Below, in pieces: positions 9,263 through 16,581 of a stretch of 46,405 bases of DNA. Positions within the stretch are counted from its first letter, which is position 1; every line of letters starts with the position of its first letter. Source of the stretch: Singulisphaera sp. GP187 (GTDB lineage Bacteria > Planctomycetota > Planctomycetia > Gemmatales > Gemmataceae); NCBI GenBank assembly GCA_945905925.1, contig CAMDQN010000045.1:1-46405 (forward strand), given 5' to 3'. Under the pieces are notes generated by a model, which was not told the origin of the DNA, searched no databases, and saw only the letters and a list, made by a program, of their open reading frames with translations. Made by a program: the position numbers and the translations under genes.

Positions 9263-9816
9263 GAGTTTACACCCAGAAGAGAAGGGGGTGTTAGATTAGG
9301 GCGCTTCGGAGAAAGGTTTAGCATCAGTCTCGGTGGGGCTGTCAGGCACGCAACCGGACGTGAAGCATGAACTCGCCAAACTTGCCGGCGAAAGTGACCA
9401 GAATCACTCTGGCTTAGCGAGCGCCGGCGTGCCGGTTACGACTGTCGGGGGAGCGACTGCGAAGTGCCTCAGCGTCCCTCACCCCGAGAGCTGGTTGAAC
9501 CTGCCCTTGACCGTGTGGACGGTACGGAACACTCTCGTGAGCGCCGCCCGTTCCCCCCGAGTCTTTCTCCAGAGTTACGAGGTCGAGTTGAGCGAGGTCC
9601 TCCTGGCTCGCGACCAGGTCGTTCACGGTACATGGCGGACGGAAGCGACCTTCCGGCGCGGGGTTCGCGCCGGAGGTGGAATCGGCAATTCGGAAACTTG
9701 GGGCTGCTCAAGCAGATAGGAGTTGAAGCAAACTGTTTTGCCAAAATTCACGCCCCTACAACCATCCCGGCGAAGTCGTGGTGTTTAACCGCTTGCGGCT
9801 TCGCGGGTGGATTACG
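9263..9816. other. intergenic, 554 bp, one GC-rich hairpin and no convincing gene
   Basis: Between the hydrolase start and the PII stop. An 8-bp GC stem (CCGGCGCG/CGCGCCGG) with a GGGTT loop lies at 9653-9673, extendable to 11 pairs with one wobble. It is followed by no T-run. Several overlapping open frames of 60-150 codons exist on both strands, but none shows a recognisable motif, signal or ribosome site. The composition does not rule out decayed coding sequence. Confidence 0.5.
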
Positions 9817-10170
9817 TCACGGGCCGATTGCTTCGGAGCCGCGCTCCCCGGTGCGGATGCGCACGCAGTCTTCGAGCGGCAGCACGAAGATTTTCCCGTC
9901 GCCGATGGTGCCCGTGTCGCCAGTGCGCGCCGCGTGAACGATCGCCTCCACCGTAGCTTCAACGAATGCCTCGTTGACTGCGATTTCTAGTTTCAACTTC
10001 GAGATGAGTTGGATTTGTACTTCGGTGGTGCGGTACACCTCGGTGTACCCGCGCTGGCGCCCGCACCCGCGGACGTCGCTGACGGTCATGAGGTACACGT
10101 CGCGCTCCGCGAGCGCCTTTTGAACGTCTTCGAGTTTCTCGGGCCGGATGATAGCGATGAGGAGTTTCAT
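9817..10170 (-). CDS. glnB: PII nitrogen regulatory protein, T-loop tyrosine absent
   Basis: A 117-residue PII protein; the start is the ATG at 10170 because MKLLIAIIRPEKLEDVQKAL aligns without gaps to the family N terminus, although no ribosome site is visible. It keeps the ligand residues Gln39 and Lys58 by alignment, the T-loop Arg47 and the B-loop signature IGDGKIFV. The usual uridylylated Tyr51 is Val here (YRTTEVQI instead of the common YRGAEY), and position 49 is Thr. A three-residue insertion precedes the B-loop (TGDTGTIGDGK). It lies just downstream of the ammonium transporter on the same strand, reversing the common glnK-amtB order. The expected job is 2-oxoglutarate/ATP sensing and gating of the transporter from the cytoplasm, without uridylylation at the classic site. 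Confidence 0.92.
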   Translation of the reverse strand: MKLLIAIIRPEKLEDVQKALAERDVYLMTVSDVRGCGRQRGYTEVYRTTEVQIQLISKLKLEIAVNEAFVEATVEAIVHAARTGDTGTIGDGKIFVLPLEDCVRIRTGERGSEAIGP

Positions 10171-10299
10171 TAGTAGTGTGAGTGTGAGTGTGGGTTTGGG
10201 TGTGAGGGAAACAGGGTGAGGAGAAGCGTGAGTGCGAGTGGAAGACAAGAGCCTGAAACCGGCAGGTCTACTGTCTTCCGTTCACACTCACACTCGCGC
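10171..10299 (-). promoter_or_regulatory. intercistronic (GTGTGA)-rich region with imperfect hairpin between amt and PII
   Basis: Purine-rich GTGTGAGTGTGAG repeats near 10176-10190 and a pyrimidine-rich counterpart near 10281-10303 allow long-range pairing. An inner perfect 8-bp stem, GGAAGACA (10240-10247) with TGTCTTCC (10272-10279), sits within it. The structure overlaps the transporter stop codon. It could set the ratio of transporter to PII by attenuation or RNA processing; this is inference. Confidence 0.4.
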
Positions 10300-13011
10300 T
10301 CACACCTTTACGGCCGTGACGCGCTTGCCAGTGTGGCGTGTGAAGAGCGATTCGAGACGCTTCGCGAGCTCCACTGGGTCGCCGCTGCGACAGCGGAACG
10401 TCGTGCCGCGAATCGTGGTCACGTGCGGGTACACCGCGAGGAAGTCCTTATCGACCGGCCCGTCGGTCGGCTTGCACAACGCGGTCCACGCGTCCATCAG
10501 TTCCCCGTGGTCGGCACCGGTCAACTGTAGGTCGAAGCGGCCGTTTCCGCGTGGCGCGCTCGCCGCTCGCGGTTCGGTGGACACGACTGTCACCGACTCC
10601 GTCGCGTCGCTGAAGTCGAACCCGACTTCGCCGTGCTCCGTCCGGTCCAGCCCCTCGGCTTCCGACTTCAGGTCGGTCTTGAATTTGCCGAGCGTGATTG
10701 CTTGTGTGAGGAGCACCAAGGCGAGGCTCAGCACGAATGCGAACACGACGGAGAACACAGCAGCCTTGATTTGGATGAACAACTGTGACAGCCCGGACTT
10801 CTTGTCCTTACCGTTGTTGGCTTTGTCGTCTTGCTTGGCGACCAGCGCAGTCAGGTCGTCGCGTTCCTTCTCCAGAGCCGCGAGGGTCGCGGCTTTGTCG
10901 GCCAAGATGCCGTTCGCATCATCGAGCTTCTTGTTCTCGTCGGTTTCTTTCGTCTTTGCCTCTTCGAGTTTCTTCGTGGTCTCCGCCACCGCGTCGAGTT
11001 TCTTCTGAATGGCCTCGGCCTTGGTCTTGGCTGCGGCCAGTTCCTTCTCGGCCGTACTCTTGGCGTCTGACGCTTCCTTGTACGCGGCGACCTCGTCTTC
11101 CAGGTCGTCGATCTTCAGGTCAGCCAATTCCTTCGTCAACTCTTCCGCCTTTGCGTCCGACAGGCTCTTCTGCAGCGCGGCGATGCCGAGTTTCTCGATC
11201 TCCGCGTTCACTTCGCGGGTGGCTTTGACCACTTCGCCGTTCGCGGCGCGCTTCGCGGCCTTCGCCTTGGCGATCGGTTCGGCGTCGGTCGAAGTGCCGC
11301 CCTTTTCGATGGGCTTGAGCGCCTCGTAGCGTGCCCGGTGTGCGCTGAACGCGAACGGGCCATCGGTCCCAGCCGAGTTCACCATCGTGGAGCAGAACAC
11401 GCCGGTCAAGATGGCCCCGACGAAGCCGCCGATCCCGTGGACGCCGAACGCGTCGAGCGAGTCGTCGTAGCCAAGTTTGTTCTTCAGCGCGACCGCGAGG
11501 TAGCACAACAGCGCCGCCGCGATGCCGATGAACACTGCACCCCACATGTACACGAAGCCGCTCGCGGGCGTGACCGCGACTAACCCCGCGACGATCCCCG
11601 ACGCCAGACCGAGTGCCGTAGGCTTGCCCTTGTGAATCCATTCCACGAACATCCAGCCTAAGCCCGCGGCGGCAGCAGCGGCTTGGGTCGCGGCGAACGC
11701 GGACCCGGCCAGCCCGTCGCCGCGGCCAGAACTACCGCCGTTGAAACCGAACCACCCGAACCACAGCAACCCAGCCCCGAGGAGCGTGAGCACCATACTG
11801 TTCGGGTGCGCAATCTGCTTCGGATACCCCGCGCGCTTGCCGAGCACGAGACAGCACGCGAGGCCCGCCATACCCGCGGCGATGTGAACGACCGTGCCGC
11901 CAGCAAAGTCCAGCGCTCCCATCTTCCCGAGCAACCCGATCGCCGCTCCGCCGCGCTTGGCCGCGAGTACGGTTGTGTCGTACCAGTCGAATGCCCAAAC
12001 CATGTGCGCCAGCGGGCAGTACACGAACGTGACCCACAGCAGCATGAAGATGCAGAACGGCCAGAACCGGATGCGTTCGGCGATGGCCCCGCTAATCAGT
12101 GCCGGCGTGATGATCGCGAACATGCCCTGAAACATGACGTGAACGTAAACCGGGATGTCGTAGCCGCCGAGCTTCGTGGCCGGCTCGATTCCCTTGAGGA
12201 AGAACAGATCCCAGCTCCACCCGAACAGCCCACCCTTTTCCACGCCGAATAGATCGAGTTGTATCACCGACGGTCCGAACGCGAGCGCGTACCCGACCGC
12301 GACCCAGTACACCCCGACAACCGCGAGCGCCGCCATGCTTTGCATCATCGTGGCGAGGACGTTCTTGCGGCGCACCATACCGCCATAGAAGAGCGCCAAC
12401 CCGGGCACCATGAATAGGACAAGCGCGCTGGAAGTTAGCAGCCAGGCCGTGTCGCCACGCTCTTTCCCGGCCGTTGCTGCCGCCCCGGCGTCGGCTACAC
12501 CTTTGTCCGCGACCTTCTTGGCTTCATCTGCGGCTTTCTTGGCTTCATCCGCAGCTTTCTTGGTCTCGTCCGCTGTAGTTTTGGTTGCTTCCGCGCTTTT
12601 TTCCAGTGCGCCGAGTTTGTCCGCAGTCGCTTTCGTATCGCTGCCTGCGGCCTTAATCGCTTCGACTTCCTTGGTGAGTGCGTTGGTCTTCACCGTCAGC
12701 GCGTCGAGTTGCGTCTTCGTCGCGGTGGTCGACTTTGCGGTATCGACTTCCTTCTTGATCGCGTCCACCTTGGCAGTGGCGGCTTTCGCGTCCACGGTCG
12801 TGGTCGACTTCAGGTCCGCGAGTGCTTTCTCCGCCTTCTCCAGCGCCTTCGCGAGTTTGGCGACGGCTTTGTCCGTCTCTGCGAGGTCGGCTTTAGTGGC
12901 CGGCTTTTCATCTTGAGCCGAGGCTCTTCCGGTGCCGGGTGCCCATGTGCCGGGCAGTAGGCAACAGCCGGCGAAGAGCAGAGCGGCGAACAACAGACGG
13001 CGGGCTTGCAT
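10300..13011 (-). CDS. amt: Amt/Rh-family ammonium transporter with two added coiled coils and a C-terminal extension
   Basis: A 903-residue protein, about twice the usual 400-450. It has a signal peptide (residues 1-32), an Ala/Lys-rich coiled coil (about 38-175), then the Amt core: TAWLLTSSALVLFMVPGLALFYGGMV-type TM1 from 188, SGAIAERI (307-314), and the twin pore histidines His376 (TVVHIAAG) and His525 (GVHGIGG). After TM10 (ending about 545) a second, roughly 180-residue coiled coil (556-738) interrupts the channel before TM11 (745-772). The cytoplasmic tail keeps EGLDRTEHGE and adds about 100 residues (805-903) of unknown domain. By standard N-out Amt topology both coiled coils are periplasmic. 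An AAGGTG ribosome site precedes the ATG. It probably forms a trimer imported-ammonium channel regulated by the PII encoded downstream; the coiled-coil role is unknown. Confidence 0.9.
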   Translation of the reverse strand: MQARRLLFAALLFAGCCLLPGTWAPGTGRASAQDEKPATKADLAETDKAVAKLAKALEKAEKALADLKSTTTVDAKAATAKVDAIKKEVDTAKSTTATKTQLDALTVKTNALTKEVEAIKAAGSDTKATADKLGALEKSAEATKTTADETKKAADEAKKAADEAKKVADKGVADAGAAATAGKERGDTAWLLTSSALVLFMVPGLALFYGGMVRRKNVLATMMQSMAALAVVGVYWVAVGYALAFGPSVIQLDLFGVEKGGLFGWSWDLFFLKGIEPATKLGGYDIPVYVHVMFQGMFAIITPALISGAIAERIRFWPFCIFMLLWVTFVYCPLAHMVWAFDWYDTTVLAAKRGGAAIGLLGKMGALDFAGGTVVHIAAGMAGLACCLVLGKRAGYPKQIAHPNSMVLTLLGAGLLWFGWFGFNGGSSGRGDGLAGSAFAATQAAAAAAGLGWMFVEWIHKGKPTALGLASGIVAGLVAVTPASGFVYMWGAVFIGIAAALLCYLAVALKNKLGYDDSLDAFGVHGIGGFVGAILTGVFCSTMVNSAGTDGPFAFSAHRARYEALKPIEKGGTSTDAEPIAKAKAAKRAANGEVVKATREVNAEIEKLGIAALQKSLSDAKAEELTKELADLKIDDLEDEVAAYKEASDAKSTAEKELAAAKTKAEAIQKKLDAVAETTKKLEEAKTKETDENKKLDDANGILADKAATLAALEKERDDLTALVAKQDDKANNGKDKKSGLSQLFIQIKAAVFSVVFAFVLSLALVLLTQAITLGKFKTDLKSEAEGLDRTEHGEVGFDFSDATESVTVVSTEPRAASAPRGNGRFDLQLTGADHGELMDAWTALCKPTDGPVDKDFLAVYPHVTTIRGTTFRCRSGDPVELAKRLESLFTRHTGKRVTAVKV

Positions 13012-13496
13012 TACGCACCTTGGTTAAGCACATCTAGGCAGGGGGATCGCCAGTTCTTCAGCACTGGCACCGAAAAACGAATGCGGTGGTACACATGCGT
13101 GCCAGAAAGCACCCTCGGTGCCGGGCCCGAAAAAAAACACCGAATAGTTACATCTATCATCAAGACTTGAAGTTGTGTCTTGAGAAAGAATCGTCCAGAA
13201 TTGCTGCGGACCTGGAGATGTGCGCGATTTGCGCGCAGAACTGCATCGAATTCGATCTTCAGATTCAAGTGACTTCTGGGAGGGAAGCGAGGTACGCACG
13301 GAGCAGTCGTTACAACTGGTACTTGCGATTGCCGATTTGCGCCGAGATGACCGGTTCTGGTCTCATTTCTGGAAGTGTCCTGCCGATTCCTACCCCACCA
13401 GGATTCGTTAGTCACCCCAAATCCGTTTTACGGACGAATCGGTTAAGGGGAAGAGACGCGATTTCCATCCACGTTTCAGATTACTGGAAGGATTCC
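13012..13496. promoter_or_regulatory. divergent intergenic region between amt and porin, 485 bp
   Basis: Both neighbouring genes are read outward, so two promoters should lie here. The stretch is less GC-rich than the genes around it, with an A-run near 13130 (CGAAAAAAAACACC). A small hairpin GCCAGT/ACTGGC occurs near 13050. I searched by eye for a sigma-54 site (TGGCAC-N5-TTGC) and found only a half match (TGGCAC at about 13067), so nitrogen control by that route is not supported. No convincing gene is present. Confidence 0.5.
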
Positions 13497-14795
13497 ATGA
13501 ACACGATCGTATTGCTCACTGCTCTCGCCGCTGGACAACTCCCAGACGCCCCGCCGTCGGGCGGGGTTGCGTTGCCCGCGATTCCGCAACCGGGCGTGCG
13601 CACACAGCTCCCGATGCCGACCATGCCGCCCGCCGGGATGCCGATGGGGATGCCCATGATGAACGGCAACGGTGCAGCGCAGCCAGAAGAACCGAAGCCC
13701 GACGCGCCAGAACCTTATGCGCTGATGCGGTTGCTTCAGACGACTCAGTTCGGTCAGGGCTTGACCGACCGCGGGATCAGCATCTCCGGCTGGGCGCAGG
13801 GCAGCTACACTGCCAGCAGCGCCAACCGGAGCAACCTGCCGATCACGTTCAACGACCGGGCGGATTTCTTCCAGATGAACCAGCACTTCCTGCGCATCAA
13901 CAAGGACATCGACACCAGCAAGGAAGAGTTCCAGTTTGGGTTCCGCACAGAGTGGATCCTGCCCGGCACCGACGCCCGGTTTACGCAGTCACGCGGACTG
14001 CTCAACGGACAGACCGGCGACTACCAGATCGACCTGCTCCAGGCGTATGGCGAAGTTTTCCTGCCGAACCTGGGGCCGAAGGGCACCTCGGTGAAGGTCG
14101 GCAAGATCGCGACGCACTGTTCGTATGAACTCATGCAGGGTGCCGAGACGCCGTTCCTGTCACGATCCTACGGGTTCCAGTACAACCCGTTCACGCACAC
14201 CGGTGTGTACGCAACATCCCAACTGAACGACACCTGGACGGTGGCGAACGGTTTGGTCGTGGGCAGCGACAATTTCATCGACTCGGCGAACCAAGCGACC
14301 TACGTCGGTCAGTTGAAGTGGGCGCCGAAGGACGGTAAGACCAGCGTGCTGTTCAACACGGTCTTGACCGATCCGCGGTTCGATGTGGCCGAGGCGTTCC
14401 CGTACTACAACGTGTACAACATGGTGTTCACCCACAACTTCAACGACAAGTTGAGCTACGTGATGGACGCGACGTTCTCGCACATCGACGGCGCCCCGCT
14501 GGGTGGCGGCGCGGTGGGGTCGGCGACGTGGTACGGTGCGGCGAGCTACTTGATCTACAAGCACACGGAACAGGTCACAAGCACCTTCCGCGCCGAGTGG
14601 TTCGAGGACACGAAAGGGTTCCGCACCGGCTCGAAGGGGCTGTACACCGGTCTGACCTACGGGGTCGCGTACGCGGCGAAGCCGGGGCTGATCTTCCGCC
14701 CGAGCGTCCGGTATGACCACAACAATGAGAGCAACCCGTTCGAGGGCAAGGCAAATCTGTACTCCGGTGGGATCGACGTGATCATCCGCTACTAA
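13497..14795 (+). CDS. outer-membrane beta-barrel porin (BBP2/OmpL-like)
   Basis: A 432-residue protein; the ATG at 13497 follows a GGAAGGA ribosome site and opens a short signal peptide (MNTIVLLTALAAGQ). A Pro/Met-rich linker (residues 15-65) precedes a barrel rich in alternating polar and hydrophobic strands. Landmarks are GISISGWAQGSYTAS, FQMNQHFLRINKDIDT, KVGKIATHCSYELMQGAETPF and YGFQYNPFTHTGVYA, typical of the planctomycete BBP2 (putative beta-barrel porin-2) family, ending in an aromatic residue (DVIIRY). It should sit in the outer membrane and pass small solutes. Its divergence from the ammonium transporter suggests it supplies nitrogen substrates; this is inference from position. A strong terminator follows. 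Confidence 0.85.
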   Translation: MNTIVLLTALAAGQLPDAPPSGGVALPAIPQPGVRTQLPMPTMPPAGMPMGMPMMNGNGAAQPEEPKPDAPEPYALMRLLQTTQFGQGLTDRGISISGWAQGSYTASSANRSNLPITFNDRADFFQMNQHFLRINKDIDTSKEEFQFGFRTEWILPGTDARFTQSRGLLNGQTGDYQIDLLQAYGEVFLPNLGPKGTSVKVGKIATHCSYELMQGAETPFLSRSYGFQYNPFTHTGVYATSQLNDTWTVANGLVVGSDNFIDSANQATYVGQLKWAPKDGKTSVLFNTVLTDPRFDVAEAFPYYNVYNMVFTHNFNDKLSYVMDATFSHIDGAPLGGGAVGSATWYGAASYLIYKHTEQVTSTFRAEWFEDTKGFRTGSKGLYTGLTYGVAYAAKPGLIFRPSVRYDHNNESNPFEGKANLYSGGIDVIIRY

Positions 14796-14821
14796 CGGCG
14801 AGCGGAGGAACCCACATTCTG

Positions 14822-14865
14822 ACCCACCCCCAAGCCTCCCAACTGGAGGTTTGGGGGTGGGTTCT
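14822..14865 (+). terminator. Rho-independent terminator after the porin
   Basis: An 18-bp stem (14822-14839 with 14845-14862, one G-U pair) closes a 5-base CAACT loop and is followed by TCTTT. It lies 26 bases after the porin stop. Confidence 0.85.
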
Positions 14866-14911
14866 TTCGTGCGTTCAAGTACTCATACCAAATCCGACTG
14901 ATTAGTGACTG

Positions 14912-15197
14912 TCAGGCTGTGACGGCCCAGTGGAACCCGACCGCGCCACCGACGACCGCGTGGTGTTCGGTGAGCCACTGGCACCGAGTGACAAGGGCTC
15001 CGGTCCAACCCGGCAGGTCGTTGAACACCCGGTTGGCCAACCCCTCCCGAACGAACGGCAACAGGTGTTCGGCAGGTTGCAACTCGCGAGTACGCGACGG
15101 CTGGTGGTGCAGCACCACGTTCGGCGGCACTCGCAACTACTTGGCCGTGTGACCGCCCCGCCTTGTCCAGCACCAGCACCAACAGCCAGCCCACCGA
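14912..15197 (-). pseudogene. 3' remnant of an IS630-type transposase
   Basis: Reading the minus strand, VGWLLVLVLDKAG (from about 15197) matches the catalytic aspartate region of IS630/Tc1-type DDE transposases. After a frame change the next frame gives LRVPPNVVLHHQPSRTREL and then QPAEHLLPFVREGLANRVF, the family's C-terminal region, ending at a TGA at 14912. An in-frame TAG precedes LRVPP where the family usually has a coding Gln or Glu position. The N-terminal two-thirds of the transposase and both terminal inverted repeats were not found. The upstream end is fused to a DUF1501 signal-peptide stub. This is a dead fragment. Confidence 0.72.
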
Positions 15198-15267
15198 GAC
15201 CGAGCGCGCCGACGCGGAGAAACTCGCGGCGCGAACAACCGGAGCGGTGGTCGAAGAGAGAAAGCAT
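15195..15267 (-). pseudogene. DUF1501 N-terminal (Tat signal) stub
   Basis: From the ATG at 15267 the minus strand encodes MLSLFDHRSGCSRREFLRVG and then ALGLGG, the typical opening and twin-arginine signal of a DUF1501 protein. The homology stops after about 25 codons, where the sequence passes straight into the IS630-type remnant. The rest of the DUF1501 gene is missing. A GAGG is present about 8 bases before the ATG, so the stub might still be translated into a short hybrid peptide. Confidence 0.68.
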
Positions 15268-15623
15268 GTCAGCCTCGTTGCAGGCCGTCGAGGAGTTGTT
15301 GCAACTCCTGATTGTGGTGGCGCGGGAGGAATGATCCTGGTGGGAACTTCCCCTGGTAGTTACTTCCTCCGCGTAAAGGTTGCAACACGTTCCAAAACGC
15401 TGCTGGTGTCTTGCCGCTGCAACGGGCTAGATTTCCGTAGTTCGTGCCCGTCCAGCCGGGTATATTCGCTTTCGGTTGATCTTCCCTCGCGATGCCAAAA
15501 CACCAACCACACGCCGCAGAACGCACGTGCGCCCACGCTTCAGCCTTCACCCAAAGCAGCCACCCCGCGTCGGCGTTTGAAGTACGGACCTCGTCCCCAA
15601 CCCGCCGAGTTACGGAGTTCACC
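15268..15623. other. intergenic, 356 bp, small hairpin and no convincing gene
   Basis: An 8-bp stem (AGGAGTTG/CAACTCCT, TTG loop) sits at 15291-15309, just upstream of the DUF1501 stub. A 118-codon minus-strand frame spans most of the stretch but has no motif, and its start overlaps the hydrolase start on the other strand; I do not call it. The promoter of the 15624-21124 operon should lie in the right half. Confidence 0.45.
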
Positions 15624-16544
15624 GTGAGATGGGCACCGCTCCTCGCCGGTGTGGTCGCGGCGCTCTGGCCGACCCCTGCATTCTCGCAAGAGCGGGCGCA
15701 ACCGCCGGGCGATCCCCAGATCGAGCGTGAGAAACTATCGCTGACGGGGTGGGATCCCGATGAGCCGGTGCTGGCCTACGCGTACTACAAGAAGGGCAAC
15801 AAGGCGATGCCCGTGGTCATCTTCCTGCACGGCATGGGCGGCAGCAAAGAGGGCGATGCGCAGCGCCTGCGCGACTTGGCGGTCAAGGGCTTCTTCGTTC
15901 TGGCAATCGATGCGTATCTGCACGGCGAACGAAAAGTCCCCGGCGTCTTCAGGCCGGGCGCGAAGATGGGCGACCTCGGCGAGGATTACCCCATCTGGGT
16001 GCATCAGTCGTCAGTGTCGCGCACGGCACGCGACGTTTCCAAAATCATCGACGCGCTCTCGGCCCGTGCCGACGTGGACACATCGCGCATCGGCGTCATG
16101 GGCATCTCGATGGGCAGCAGCACCTGCATGGTGCTCGCTTGGAAGGAGCCGCGAATCTCCGTGGTCGTGGGCTACATCGGGGCGGTCGATTTCCGCTACG
16201 ACGTGACGAAGACCGCGTCTGGGCCGGACCAGGACGCGAAGTGGAAGGCGCTCAGTCCGCGCGTGCGCCAACTCGTCGAGAGTATCGACCCCAAGGAGCG
16301 CAAGGCGACCGTCGCACCGAAGGCTCTGTTCCTTGCCAACGGCGCGCGCGACAAGGGCATCGACATTCAGTCGATCAAGACGTTCGTCAAGGATCTTGAG
16401 CCGCGCTACAAGGACATGCCCGACCGGTTGAAGTTTCTGGAAGAGCCAGACGCGGGACACTCTGTAACCGACCGCATGTGGAAAGAGGGAAACGCGTGGC
16501 TCCTGCGCCATCTGGTGGAGAAGCCGATTCGTTCCTCGCCTTGA
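15624..16544 (+). CDS. secreted dienelactone-hydrolase-like alpha/beta hydrolase
   Basis: A 306-residue protein. The GTG at 15624 is chosen over the upstream in-frame ATG at 15492 because an ACGGAG ribosome site precedes it by six bases and it starts a clean signal peptide (WAPLLAGVVAALWPTPAFS). The fold signature is VVIFLHGMGG (64-73), nucleophile elbow GISMGS (Ser162), acid in NGARDKG (Asp243) and DAGHSVT (His279). This is a complete Ser-Asp-His triad in an alpha/beta hydrolase of the dienelactone-hydrolase or acetyl-xylan-esterase kind. It precedes the HzsA-like and DUF1501 genes by 37 bases and is probably co-transcribed, which links ester hydrolysis to that surface module. Confidence 0.8.
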   Translation: MRWAPLLAGVVAALWPTPAFSQERAQPPGDPQIEREKLSLTGWDPDEPVLAYAYYKKGNKAMPVVIFLHGMGGSKEGDAQRLRDLAVKGFFVLAIDAYLHGERKVPGVFRPGAKMGDLGEDYPIWVHQSSVSRTARDVSKIIDALSARADVDTSRIGVMGISMGSSTCMVLAWKEPRISVVVGYIGAVDFRYDVTKTASGPDQDAKWKALSPRVRQLVESIDPKERKATVAPKALFLANGARDKGIDIQSIKTFVKDLEPRYKDMPDRLKFLEEPDAGHSVTDRMWKEGNAWLLRHLVEKPIRSSP

Positions 16545-16581
16545 AGTCGAACCTCAACACATTCTCTCCTTGGGGGGTGCC

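Noticed and set aside
9414-9744. Minus-strand frames upstream of the double hydrolase (VASQEDLAQLDLV and others)
   Set aside because: Overlapping alternative frames with no family resemblance or ribosome site; possibly decayed coding DNA but not supportable.
13012-13496. Sigma-54 promoter for the amt or porin gene
   Set aside because: TGGCAC occurs but the downstream TTGC element at the right spacing is missing on both strands.
15269-15622. 118-codon minus-strand frame upstream of the DUF1501 stub
   Set aside because: No recognisable domain; its start overlaps the real start of the hydrolase on the other strand.
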